Origin: Chelativorans sp. J32
GTDB lineage: Bacteria; Pseudomonadota; Alphaproteobacteria; Rhizobiales; Rhizobiaceae
Assembly (NCBI RefSeq): GCF_000518985.1
Contig: NZ_JAEQ01000021.1
Span: 1 to 64,000 of the forward strand
DNA length: 64,000 nt
Direction: 5' to 3'
The stretch's first letter is position 1, and each line of letters begins with the position of its first letter. The notes under the pieces were generated by a model. That model had not been told where the DNA came from, made no database searches, and worked only from the letters and a program-made list of their open reading frames with translations. Positions 7,601 through 16,728 of this stretch are shown piece after piece. A program made the position numbers and the translations under genes.

Positions 7601-10564
7601 TCATGTTCCGTTCGACCTTAGCGTACGATTTCGCACTGCTCTTGTTCTGACCCCTGTGTGTCGTGGCACCGCACAGAGCCTTGCGCTGGTGCGGGTTTTC
7701 CTGTCCGATATTGTAGACCGCGCCGGAGGACTTGTGCTCGCTGCGCTCTGGCGCTTAAGGCGTCGGCTTTTGCCGACGTCTGAGCGCCTGCTCACGCCGA
7801 GCTTGGAGAAGATGTTCTTCATATGAAACTTGACGGTCGCTTCCGATAGACCGAGGTCTCGGGCGATTTCCTTGTTGCTCTTTCCCGTCGTGAGCAGCAC
7901 CAACACTTCCTGCTCACGAGGGCTGAGCAGGCCATGTACCGCGTTGGCCTTCTCCTCTACACCGCTGCGTGAGGCTCGTTCGCCCGGCAGAAGCGTCCTT
8001 TGCCCGATGACCCTGCTGATGAAGGCAACACCATCGGCGCTAAACACTTTCAGCCCGAATCGGCGAACGATCGCGCGCAGTATCGCCGCGAAGTCCAGCC
8101 CCTCGTCCACGAAGAACTGTACAACCTCGTGGGAGCGAGCGCGGGCGATCGCAGCCTGGAGATATTCAAGGGATTCCGTGTGGCGGCTATCCGCCCAGGC
8201 GACCCTAGTCGCAAGCACCTCCGCCGCCAGGAGATAGTAGCCGCTGCCGTTAGCCCGGCTTCTGGCCATCACTGCTTCCAGATCTTCCATCGCCTGGCGG
8301 TGGCGGCCCTGAATGCTGAGGAGCCTTGCCCTGGCGAGACGGAAATCATTCTCCTCACGCCAGGTCCACACTCCCCGTAGGGCTGGATCCTCCAGCCCAT
8401 CGCCGAGGCGCTCCGCGATCGCAGCTGCCGATTCTATCAGCCCGCTCCGGGAAAACACCTCCAGGCGCATGATGTCCGCGGCAATCTTCAACCGCGGAAG
8501 GTTGCGCTCCACGGAGACTTCTTCCGCCTTGTCGATGGCCGTCATCGCCATGTCCAACCCGCTCAGCCGCAGGCGGCTGCGTGCCAGAAGCGAGAAAAGA
8601 CGCGAGTAGATCTCGACCCAGCCTTCCCCGCGGACGATCGGGGTCATCGCCTCCGAAAGGGTCTTTTCGACGAAGCCGATCTCCCCGTGCTGATAGTAGA
8701 TGGTGGCTGCCGCCACCCGGCAGATGGCCTCGAGATTGGAATCCTTCCATTGCGCACTCTGGACCAGTTCCTGCGCATCGCGGCAGAAGGCCAGCGCGGC
8801 GGAGAAATTGCCGGCGAGCGTGTTCACCAGCCCCAAATGCACCAGCATGAAGATTTCCGCGTAAACGGTCTTCTCCTCGCGGTAGCAGGCGAGCCCTTTC
8901 AGGGCGGCGCGCCGGGCAAGATCAAGCCGGCCAATGCGCGTATAGGCGATGCAGAGGTGGTTGTTGATCCAGCCCAGATCCCAGGTTGACTGGGGGCTGA
9001 GGCCGGCGGACATCATTTCCAGCCGCGCGGCACTCTCCTCGTCCAGTCCACGATCCTCGTAGATGTCGATCATTCCGTCGATGTGATCGAGCGTGGCGCG
9101 ATCGATGTTCGCCGATTCCGGACCGTTCAGGACATCGCTGCTCTTGAGCGCTTCCAGGCGCTCGCGTGCGACCTGGATATCTCCTCTCTTGGCAAGCACG
9201 AGCACGTAGCAAAGGGTGAGGCTCGGTGACTCATGGATGACGCTGGCCGGCAGGTCTCCGATCATTGCCTCCAGAACGGTGTGGCCCGCGCGAATGAACA
9301 GGTCGACGCCTCCGGCTTGGCGGATCGTATGTGCGGCCAATGAAAAATTCCCGCCGCGCGCTGCATGCGAGACGGCCTTTTCCAAGAGCCCGCGTTCGGT
9401 GAACCATAGGGCCGCTTCGCTGTGGAGCCGCATTTCATCGGATTGCGGATCAGCTGCAAGTTCAGCAGCCAAGCAATTGCGCAGCACCGGCTGGAGGCTA
9501 TACCAGCCGGCACGATCCGTGCTCTTCTCGACCAGCGGATAAAGATCGTCGAGGAGGTGGATGTCCGCCGGAGCGATCTCGGCACCCGACAGATGCTCGG
9601 CCAATTCCAGCGAGAACTCGTCCAACAGCGCGCAGACGCGCAGCATACGGCGCATGGGATGCGAGATCATGCCCGTCAGCACCTCGCTGACATAGGCGTG
9701 CAGCCGTGCGTGGTTGCCCCCAAGCAGCGCCTGACGATTCATGGTGAGCGTGGTGCAAGGCAGCAGGTCGCCGGCAATGCGGGCGAGGGCAGGCCAGCCA
9801 CGCGTCACTCTGGCGAAGCTCTCGATTTCCGAGGGATTGAGCGCCCGCGAAAAAAGGCTGCGTAGCTCGTTCCGGGTGAAGGCGAGCTCATGCGCGGTGA
9901 TTTCGGTGATCAAACCTCTGACCGCCAGTCGCGCCAGCGGCAACCGAGGGCGCTGCCGGAAAGCGCTGACGACCCTCAGATTATCCGGCGCCATTAGGAA
10001 GAGTTCGGAAAGGAGCTCGGTGAAGGCGGGTAGTGCCGGCACATCCATTTCGTCGAGGAAAAGAATGGTGCAACCCGTTCGGCGGGTCACCTTGTCGAGC
10101 ATGTCCTTCAGTCCCATGCCTTCGCTTCCCTCGATACCGAGGGCCACCGACAAGTCGGCGAGGACTTCTGCGGGATCCGTATAGGACGGCGTGAAGGTCA
10201 GCCAGCCGCAATGGGCGAGGCCATCTTCGAGATTCTCGACGAAATAGGAAGAATTCGAGCAGACGAGATCGTGGGACGCTTTGAGAAGCGCCGTCTTGCC
10301 GAAGCCGGGCGGCGAGTGGACGACCACCATCTGGCGAGCCAACCCTTCCCTTATCCTGCCGAGCAGATAGGGCCGGTCAATGGCAGTGAACAGCATACGC
10401 GGAGGACGGAAACGCGAAGCCATGGGCTTCGCCTTCACCTCAGCCGGGGTCCGGCCTCCTCCGTTCGGACCGCCTTCGTCCATTCCGAGAGCCTCGTTTG
10501 CCCGAACGTAGCCAACCTTTTCCCGTTTGAAAACGCATATTTCTGCCGTGCGCCAAACCCGCAC
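7601..10564 (-). CDS. MalT-like LuxR-family ATP-dependent transcriptional regulator
   Basis: A very large (987 aa) regulator with the MalT architecture: an N-terminal STAND/AAA NTPase with Walker A PPGFGKTALL (residues ~88-97) and a Walker B-like TILFLDEMD, a long alpha-helical TPR-like middle, and a C-terminal LuxR helix-turn-helix (LSPREQEVLVLLTTGKSNKE, then LGLSEATVKFHMKNIFSKLG). Such proteins use ATP and a small-molecule inducer to oligomerise and activate transcription. It lies downstream of, and on the same strand as, the hydantoin-type operon and is its likely regulator. The true start may be internal (ATG 10483 or 10423). The last ~17 residues are encoded by the Tn3 terminal repeat, so the native C-terminus has been replaced. 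Confidence 0.85.
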   Translation of the reverse strand: MRVWRTAEICVFKREKVGYVRANEALGMDEGGPNGGGRTPAEVKAKPMASRFRPPRMLFTAIDRPYLLGRIREGLARQMVVVHSPPGFGKTALLKASHDLVCSNSSYFVENLEDGLAHCGWLTFTPSYTDPAEVLADLSVALGIEGSEGMGLKDMLDKVTRRTGCTILFLDEMDVPALPAFTELLSELFLMAPDNLRVVSAFRQRPRLPLARLAVRGLITEITAHELAFTRNELRSLFSRALNPSEIESFARVTRGWPALARIAGDLLPCTTLTMNRQALLGGNHARLHAYVSEVLTGMISHPMRRMLRVCALLDEFSLELAEHLSGAEIAPADIHLLDDLYPLVEKSTDRAGWYSLQPVLRNCLAAELAADPQSDEMRLHSEAALWFTERGLLEKAVSHAARGGNFSLAAHTIRQAGGVDLFIRAGHTVLEAMIGDLPASVIHESPSLTLCYVLVLAKRGDIQVARERLEALKSSDVLNGPESANIDRATLDHIDGMIDIYEDRGLDEESAARLEMMSAGLSPQSTWDLGWINNHLCIAYTRIGRLDLARRAALKGLACYREEKTVYAEIFMLVHLGLVNTLAGNFSAALAFCRDAQELVQSAQWKDSNLEAICRVAAATIYYQHGEIGFVEKTLSEAMTPIVRGEGWVEIYSRLFSLLARSRLRLSGLDMAMTAIDKAEEVSVERNLPRLKIAADIMRLEVFSRSGLIESAAAIAERLGDGLEDPALRGVWTWREENDFRLARARLLSIQGRHRQAMEDLEAVMARSRANGSGYYLLAAEVLATRVAWADSRHTESLEYLQAAIARARSHEVVQFFVDEGLDFAAILRAIVRRFGLKVFSADGVAFISRVIGQRTLLPGERASRSGVEEKANAVHGLLSPREQEVLVLLTTGKSNKEIARDLGLSEATVKFHMKNIFSKLGVSRRSDVGKSRRLKRQSAASTSPPARSTISDRKTRTSARLCAVPRHTGVRTRAVRNRTLRSNGT
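7617..7654 (-). repeat. Tn3-family 38-bp terminal inverted repeat (right end)
   Basis: Read on the minus strand this is 38 bp starting GGGGTCAGAACAAGAG and ending GTACGCTAAG, the classic Tn3-family end, about 140 bp upstream of the tnpA start. The outer edge (7654) marks where the transposon entered the LuxR gene's 3' region. No matching inverted left end is found in the window. Confidence 0.8.
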
Positions 10565-10651
10565 TCGACTTACCGCTAGAACGGCGTGCTCTTACGTCCT
10601 CTGCTTGTCTGGCGGCCGCAGTGCCGCCAGGAATTCGCTTGTTACAAAGCG

Positions 10652-11737
10652 CTAGGCCTCTAGGGGCGCATAGGGCTTTTTCAATCCGAATGCTGCGGGC
10701 CCGAATACATCGAGGGCTTCGGGCGTGCGCATGATCGGCGGAACCTTGATGCCCAAAACGTTGACACGTTGGCCATAGCGCAGGCGTTCCGTGGTGATCG
10801 GCATCGCGGTGTCGGCTTCGAGCACGCAGATGAGGTCGGGCACGATCGCCAGTACCTTGTCATCCTCCTCAGCGATGAGGTTCTCGTTCTGGATCTGGAT
10901 CGTCACCGGCCGGCGCGAGGCGTCGAAGGGTTCGATCGTCACCACGCCCACCGACCAGCCGTTCTGTTCCCGTCGGGAGACGTCCACCACCTTGCCGGAC
11001 GCGATCACCCGCGCGGTTTCGTAGTGGGTCGTACGGAAGAAGCTGATAAGGGCGTCGAGCGGGTCACGATGTCCTGCCGCTGCCTCGCGCAGCGTGCGAC
11101 CGATGCCGATCGCCAGCGACATCGTACCCGGCACGGATACTCGCCGGGCGGTCGCGCCGTCCATTCCGTAATTGACGAGATAGGATTGTCCTCCCATGCG
11201 TATGGTCACGCCACGCGCCAGGAATTCGGCTTTGGCCGCATCCTTCGTCTCAACGATGACGGCGTTACCCTGCTCGTCCGCGAGGGCGACGGGGGAGGCC
11301 GGAACGCCATATACGTTGAACGTCTCCATCTCGAGTTGAGGAAAAGCGCGCCCCATGCCGTCGGCATCGATGACTGGCAGTCGCGCTTCCGCGGCAAGCA
11401 TGATCGGCATCATGGAATTGATGCCGCCGGCTTCGAACGGAATGATGGCATCGACTTTCCTTCCGGTGCGCCTCTCATAGGTCCTGAGCGCCAGGCCAAT
11501 TTCGTCGCCGCTCGGCATCTTTTCGATCAGGATCGTCGGGGCACCCATAGCCCCGCAAGCGACGAGGTTCATCCCATCCGGGACCTTGTCGAGGGGCAGC
11601 AGGTCGACCTGGCCATACTTCTCCAGTGCGGCCCTGGCCATGAGCTTGCCGATATAGGGATCGCCGCCTCCGCCCGTACCGAGCAGGGCCGCTCCGACCG
11701 AGAGATCTTCGATATCCTGATTGGTGATGTATGCCAT
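10652..11737 (-). CDS. DUF917 family protein (S-methyl-thiohydantoin desulfurase-like)
   Basis: A 361-residue cytoplasmic protein with the DUF917 signature LLGTGGGGDPYIGK near the N-terminus, MGAPTILIEKMPSGDE, and FEAGGINSMMPIMLAAEARL with DADGMGRAFPQLEMETFNVY in the middle. This family (Pfam S-Me-THD) occurs beside hydantoinase/oxoprolinase genes and is thought to act on hydantoin-like rings. It ends the metabolic part of the operon, 87 bp before the LuxR gene. It is a paralogue of the frameshifted gene immediately upstream, with the same motifs in the same order, so a heteromer or duplication is likely. Confidence 0.88.
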   Translation of the reverse strand: MAYITNQDIEDLSVGAALLGTGGGGDPYIGKLMARAALEKYGQVDLLPLDKVPDGMNLVACGAMGAPTILIEKMPSGDEIGLALRTYERRTGRKVDAIIPFEAGGINSMMPIMLAAEARLPVIDADGMGRAFPQLEMETFNVYGVPASPVALADEQGNAVIVETKDAAKAEFLARGVTIRMGGQSYLVNYGMDGATARRVSVPGTMSLAIGIGRTLREAAAGHRDPLDALISFFRTTHYETARVIASGKVVDVSRREQNGWSVGVVTIEPFDASRRPVTIQIQNENLIAEEDDKVLAIVPDLICVLEADTAMPITTERLRYGQRVNVLGIKVPPIMRTPEALDVFGPAAFGLKKPYAPLEA

Positions 11738-11741
11738 GATC

Positions 11742-12829
11742 TCAGCCGATCTGTTCGATGGGGATGAAGGGTTCCTTCAGGCCGAAGCACGCCGGCCCGA
11801 ATACATTGAGGGCCTCCGGCGTGCGCATGATTTCCGGCACCGAAACCGCGATCACCGTCACCCGCTGGCCGTAGCGCAGATTCTCGCTGGTGATCGGCTC
11901 GGCCGTCTCCGTGTTCATGATGCAGATCAGGTCGGGAACGATGGCCTTCACCTTTCCATCGACGCGCGCAATGAGGTTCTCGTTCTGGATCTCGATTTCC
12001 ATCGCCGACGTGAAGGGGGCGATGCCCTCGATCCTGACGCGCCCGATCGCAAAACCGGCCTTGGTCTCGCGCAACACATCCACGATCTTGCCGGCGAAGA
12101 TGACCCGCCCATAGCGATAAGCGTGTTCGGCAAAAAGCCGATGAGCGCTTCGATCGGGTTCTCGTGGCTCTGGCGGGCGCGCCGCAGCACCTCGCCGATG
12201 CGGATGGCAAGCGTCAAGGTGTTGGGAACCGCCGTACGCTTCACATCGGCGCCCGACATCGCATATTCGGCGATATAGGCGCTACCGCCCATGCGGATGG
12301 CAACGGCGCGTGCTAGCCATTCCATCTGGCGGTTGTCGATCGCTTCGATGAGCGCGCAATCTCCATCCTCGTCGCTGACGGCAAGCGGACTTCCCGGCAC
12401 GCCATAGACGCCGAAGGTCTCCATTTCCAGAAAGGGGAACGCGCGCCCCATGCCGTCGGCATCGACCACGGGCAGGCCGAGCCGCGCGCCCACAACAAGC
12501 GGAATCGTGGAATTGATGCCGCCGATCTCGATCGGCATCGTAGCACCGGCTTTGCGCCCGAGATGGCGCTCCAGCCGCTGGAGCGAGAATATCGCTTCCT
12601 CGCCGCTCGGGATCTTCTCCACCAACACGGTCGGTGCGCCCATCATCGCCGTCGGAATGACGAGCATGTCGTCATCCAGGTCCTCGGGGCTCACGATTTC
12701 TACGCTGAGGCCCTCGTCCAGACACTGTTGCACCATCAGCCTGCCGACATAGGGATCGCCACCACCGCCGGTGCCGAGGAAGGCCGCGCCGACGGAAAGG
12801 TCGATCAACTGCTCACTGGTCAGTTTCAT
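11742..12829 (-). pseudogene. DUF917 family protein, frameshifted copy
   Basis: The frame from 12829 gives LSVGAAFLGTGGGGDPYVGR, MPIEIGGINSTIPLVVGARL and DADGMGRAFPFLEMETFGVY, as in the neighbouring DUF917 gene. It loses homology near 12124 after GFLPNT. Another frame resumes with RYGRVIFAGKIVDVLRETK and runs to EIMRTPEALNVFGPACFGLK at 11742. A single missing base in AACACGCTT explains this and would restore a ~362-residue protein like its neighbour. No other damage is seen, so a recent mutation or a sequencing error are both possible. Confidence 0.8.
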
Positions 12830-12836
12830 TGCAACT

Positions 12837-14378
12837 TCACTTCACCGCCAGATCGCCGACGGCCTTGACGCGGATGCGCGTCGCGCTGCCGGGCAGGTAA
12901 GCCAGAGGCACTTCCTCGATGTCGATCACCTTGACGGTGCCCTCCTGAGCGCCCGCTTTCAGCGCCCGCTCGCTCGCCTCGTCCTTGGCGCCGCCCAGCA
13001 CGATGTCGCGTGAGGTTCCTTCGAGTGAGAAGATGCGATCGATCTCTCCGCCGACCTGCGCGATTGCCGCACCGATCGCGTTGGCCACCGGGGCGTTCTC
13101 CGGGCGGATGACCTTCGATGCGGAAGGAAGGTCGCGCGAAATGAGGATGGAACCTCCTCCTACGAGGATCACGGGCAGCGGGTCGGCGCTGGTCTTCATC
13201 CGGTCGACCGCGCTGTCGGCAAGCTTATGAATGGTGTCGAGGGCCTTCTCGATCGTGCGGGCGGGAATATGGGCCACGCGCGAGCGGTCGCCGATATCCT
13301 CCAGGCCGGCGGCCACGACAATATCCGTGGCCGTCATCGTGTCGCCGCCAAAGACGAGGCTGCGCGAAGTGATCTCGTAGCCAACCGAGTCGGGGCCGAT
13401 GCGATCACCTTCGTCACGCACGATGGAACCGCCGCCCAGTCCGACTGCCAGCACGTCGGGCATCCGGAAATTCGTGCGCACCCCACCAATATCGACTGCC
13501 ACCGCGGATTCGCGCGGGAAGCCGTTCATCAGCATTCCCACATCCGAGGTGGTTCCGCCGATGTCGATCACCATGGCGTCCTTTTCTCCCGCCAGCGTTG
13601 CTGCCCCGCGCATGGAGTTGGTGGGGCCGGAGGCGAAGGTCAGCACGGGATAGCGCTCCACATAATCAGGCACCATCAGCGTTCCGTCGTTCTGGCTGAT
13701 GTAGAATGGCGCATGAATGGAAAGTTCCTTCAGCGCGTTGCGGAAGGAGGAGACGACCTTGCGCGACAGGTCCGCAAGGGATGCGTTCATGACGGAAGCG
13801 TTTTCGCGTTCCAGAAAGCCGACCCGGCCGATCTCGTGGCTGAGGGAGATGGAAAGATCGGGCACGATGTCGCGCAGGATTTCGGCGGCCCGCAGCTCCA
13901 TGTCCGGTGTGACAGGGGAGAAGACCGAGGTGATCGAAGCAGCACGCAAGCCGCGCCTGCGGATTTCGCCGGCGATCCGCACGATCTCGGCCTCGTCAAG
14001 CGGAGCGATTTGGCGCCCGTCGAACTCGTTTCCGCCGTGAACCATGAAGGTATGACGCCCGAGCGTATCGGCGAGGTCACGCGGCCAGTCGGTCATCGGC
14101 GGCAGGGCCTTGGTCGCCGGCAGTCGGAGCCGCACTGCGGCCACTTCCAGGAGACGCTTGCGCTCGACAACAGCATTGGTGAAATGCGTGGTTCCGATCA
14201 TCACGGCACGGATGGCCGAGGCCGGAACCCCGGTCATGGCGAGCACCTGCTTCAGCACCGCCACGATGCCGGAGCTGACATCGCTCGTGGTGGGCGATTT
14301 GCACGCCCCCAGCACGACCGGGCCATCCATCAGGGCGGCGTCGGTGTTCGTGCCGCCCACATCGATTCCAATACGCAT
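12837..14378 (-). CDS. Hydantoinase/oxoprolinase family protein (HyuA-like, short form)
   Basis: A 513-residue protein beginning MRIGIDVGGTNTDAALMDG, the actin/HSP70-like nucleotide-binding signature of the hydantoinase A / 5-oxoprolinase family. Further motifs are IGTTHFTNAVVERKRL, LTFASGPTNSMRGAA, DAMVIDIGGTTSDVGMLMNG and AVGLGGGSIV. Family members couple ATP hydrolysis to opening of hydantoin or oxoproline rings. It is shorter than classical HyuA (~690 aa), the size usual for versions next to DUF917 genes. It sits 7 bp upstream of the first DUF917 gene and downstream of the transporter. The substrate is inferred only from context. Confidence 0.9.
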   Translation of the reverse strand: MRIGIDVGGTNTDAALMDGPVVLGACKSPTTSDVSSGIVAVLKQVLAMTGVPASAIRAVMIGTTHFTNAVVERKRLLEVAAVRLRLPATKALPPMTDWPRDLADTLGRHTFMVHGGNEFDGRQIAPLDEAEIVRIAGEIRRRGLRAASITSVFSPVTPDMELRAAEILRDIVPDLSISLSHEIGRVGFLERENASVMNASLADLSRKVVSSFRNALKELSIHAPFYISQNDGTLMVPDYVERYPVLTFASGPTNSMRGAATLAGEKDAMVIDIGGTTSDVGMLMNGFPRESAVAVDIGGVRTNFRMPDVLAVGLGGGSIVRDEGDRIGPDSVGYEITSRSLVFGGDTMTATDIVVAAGLEDIGDRSRVAHIPARTIEKALDTIHKLADSAVDRMKTSADPLPVILVGGGSILISRDLPSASKVIRPENAPVANAIGAAIAQVGGEIDRIFSLEGTSRDIVLGGAKDEASERALKAGAQEGTVKVIDIEEVPLAYLPGSATRIRVKAVGDLAVK

Positions 14379-14460
14379 CTTTGTCTCCTCGAAGATAAAT
14401 CTGTCCGGTTCGCCGGCGCGTGCACACCGGCGACCACCGCTGCCGCGGTTGTCCTTGTTG

Positions 14461-15525
14461 TCAGGCGACGAGCGCCTCAGAGCGCCCGGGATCCCAACCG
14501 ACCGTCACGGGAGTCCCTGGATTGAATCTTTCATTGCCGGACTGGTTTTGCCGTTCGGCGATGATTTCCTGTCCGCCCAGCGACAGCCGATAGCGGATGA
14601 GCGATCCCTGATAAGTCTCGCTGAGCACGGTTGCCGGCAGGCGCACAGGTGTCTCCTGGTCCGGCCCGATCACGACATTCTCCGGCCGGACCACCAGCTT
14701 CACGGGCTGTCCCGGCACAAGGTTCTCCGGCCCGCGCGTGGGGACCGGATTGCCATCGATCAGGACCGTCATATCGGATCCGCTGCCGCTGCCGACGATG
14801 ACGTCCATGACGTTCGAATGGCCGATGAAGGTGGTGACGAATAGCGTCTTCGGGGCCTCGTAAATTTCCTGCGGCGTACCCACTTGCACGACCTGCGCCT
14901 TCTGCATCACGCCAATCCTGTCGGACATGGTCAGAGCCTCGTCCTGGTCGTGAGTGACATAGACGGTGGTGATGCCGAGCTTCTTCTGAAGATCCTTGAT
15001 CCAGTACTTCATCTCTTCGCGCAAGCTTTTGTCGAGCGCGGAAAGCGGCTCGTCGAGGAGCAGGATGCGCGGCTCCGTCACGAGTACGCGCGCCAACGCA
15101 ACGCGCTGCTGTTCGCCGCCCGACAGCTCGCGCTGGTACCGTTCCTCGTAACCGCTCAGCCCCACCTGGCGCAGAGCGTCGGTGACCCGTCGGCGGATCT
15201 CATCGCGAGGCCGTTTTCTCAACTTGAGGCCGAAAGCGATGTTGTCGGCCACGTTCATATGCGGAAAGATCGCGTAGTTCTGGAAGACGATGCCGATATC
15301 GCGCTTTTCGGGCGGCAGCGACGTCACGTCATCCGCGCCAATGATGATCTCCCCGCTGGTCGGCTGCACGAAGCCGGCGATCATGCGCAGCGTCGTCGAC
15401 TTGCCGCAGCCAGAAGGCCCTAGAAGGGAGAAGAATTCCCCTTCCGCGATGTGCAGATTGATCCCGGCGACGGCCAGGTGGCCGCCGTAGGATTTCGTGA
15501 GTTTCTTCAGATGAATGTCGGACAT
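14461..15525 (-). CDS. ABC transporter ATP-binding protein (polyamine/opine PotA-like)
   Basis: A 354-residue ATPase of the PotA/FbpC class. It has Walker A GPSGCGKSTTLRM (~36-48), a Q-loop in FQNYAIFPHMNV, signature LSGGEQQRVALARVL, Walker B RILLLDEPLSALD and the H-loop in YVTHDQDEALTMSDR. The C-terminal TOBE domain is present (LVVRPENVVIGPDQETP). It energises the importer formed by the two permeases and the binding protein encoded upstream, which probably feeds substrate to the hydantoinase-like enzymes. All critical motifs are intact. Confidence 0.93.
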   Translation of the reverse strand: MSDIHLKKLTKSYGGHLAVAGINLHIAEGEFFSLLGPSGCGKSTTLRMIAGFVQPTSGEIIIGADDVTSLPPEKRDIGIVFQNYAIFPHMNVADNIAFGLKLRKRPRDEIRRRVTDALRQVGLSGYEERYQRELSGGEQQRVALARVLVTEPRILLLDEPLSALDKSLREEMKYWIKDLQKKLGITTVYVTHDQDEALTMSDRIGVMQKAQVVQVGTPQEIYEAPKTLFVTTFIGHSNVMDVIVGSGSGSDMTVLIDGNPVPTRGPENLVPGQPVKLVVRPENVVIGPDQETPVRLPATVLSETYQGSLIRYRLSLGGQEIIAERQNQSGNERFNPGTPVTVGWDPGRSEALVA

Positions 15526-15581
15526 GGCGTCTTCCGTTGCATGCGGGCGCAGGCGGCTTCCCGGTGGCGCCCGCGGAGCCG

Positions 15582-16682
15582 TCAGCTGGCGAAGATCTCG
15601 TTGACCGTTTCGACGATGTCTTCCTCATTGTCGATGTAGGCGTTCCAGTCGGGCGTCCAGTAATCCTTGACCGAGTCGGCCGTGTTGACGATTCCGGACT
15701 TGACCAGATTGTCCGGCAGAACGGCATTGCTGATGGTCGGGCGCAGATAGAATTCCCTGCCCATATTGCCGATGAAGTCGGGCGTCAGCGTGCGGTCGAC
15801 CAGTGCTAGGGCGAGCTTCTTCTGCATTGGTTCGGAATAGCGGCTGATCGTGTAGACCTGCGAGAGGATCGGCTGCTTCTCGGTCCAGTACCACAACCCG
15901 AACGGAGCCCCCCGGTCCCGTGCCTGCATCGGATCGGAATCCGTAGCCACCGCGACCACCACTTCACCGCGCTCCATCAGCGTTTGCATATTGCCGGTGA
16001 AGTCCGAGATCTTTGCTGGCATGAGGTCCCGCATGGCCTGATAACCGGCCTCAAGGTCATACTGATCCTTGCCGAACAAGCTGCAGGCGGTGACGAAGAA
16101 ATCCATCTGCAGGCCGTTCGAGGTGATGTAGGTGCCACGTTTGCCGGCAAACTCGGTTTTCCAGAGGTCCTTGAAGGAGGCCGGCGGGGGATTTGCCAGA
16201 TCGGTGCGGTAGGCATAGCCATATTGGTTGTAAGCCCAGACGACCCCGATTCCGTTTGCAGTCGCGAACGGCCACAGGTTCTTGCCGTTCGGGATGCTGG
16301 AGACGACGTCTTCGACCGGCAGGAAATAGTCGCCGGCCTTGGCCGTCTTGGTCATTTCCGGCACGTTCCAGTTGGTGATGTCCAGCGGTGGCTTTTGCGG
16401 GCCGCCGGCGACGAATTTGGGAAACCACGGCCAGCTGGAATCATATTCGACCTTGCAATTGAACTCCTTTTGGAAGTCCGCGATGAGGTATTTCTGAACC
16501 AGCTCGCCCCATTGGCCGCCCCACTCGCCCAGGCGCAGCACCGCGCCGCCGGCGTCGAACGCCTGGCCGTCGAAGGTGACGTCCTGCGACCAGGCATGAT
16601 TGATGTTGAAAAGCGGCAGGGCGGCGGCGCCGGCTCCCATCTTGAGCACGGAACGGCGGTTCAGCAGTGGTTTGTCGGTCAT
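15582..16682 (-). CDS. ABC transporter periplasmic substrate-binding protein (PotD-like), Tat signal
   Basis: A 366-residue extracellular solute-binding protein. The N-terminus LLNRRSVLKMGAGAAALPLF carries a twin-arginine motif followed by a short hydrophobic stretch, so export is probably by Tat. The mature part resembles spermidine/putrescine-type binding proteins (VLRLGEWGGQWGELVQKYL, ITNWNVPEMTKTAKAGDYFL, YNQYGYAYRTDL). It delivers substrate to the permeases encoded upstream. A hydantoin-like or amidated solute is suggested by the linked enzymes, not by the sequence. Confidence 0.9.
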   Translation of the reverse strand: MTDKPLLNRRSVLKMGAGAAALPLFNINHAWSQDVTFDGQAFDAGGAVLRLGEWGGQWGELVQKYLIADFQKEFNCKVEYDSSWPWFPKFVAGGPQKPPLDITNWNVPEMTKTAKAGDYFLPVEDVVSSIPNGKNLWPFATANGIGVVWAYNQYGYAYRTDLANPPPASFKDLWKTEFAGKRGTYITSNGLQMDFFVTACSLFGKDQYDLEAGYQAMRDLMPAKISDFTGNMQTLMERGEVVVAVATDSDPMQARDRGAPFGLWYWTEKQPILSQVYTISRYSEPMQKKLALALVDRTLTPDFIGNMGREFYLRPTISNAVLPDNLVKSGIVNTADSVKDYWTPDWNAYIDNEEDIVETVNEIFAS

Positions 16683-16728
16683 CGGATTCCCCTTTTTTGC
16701 TTATGTAAAGAATGGCCGAGGCGTTGCG

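Noticed and set aside
10769-14525. Long plus-strand frames opposite the DUF917 and HyuA genes
   Set aside because: Their products are His/Arg-rich shadows without family motifs; the minus-strand genes explain the region.
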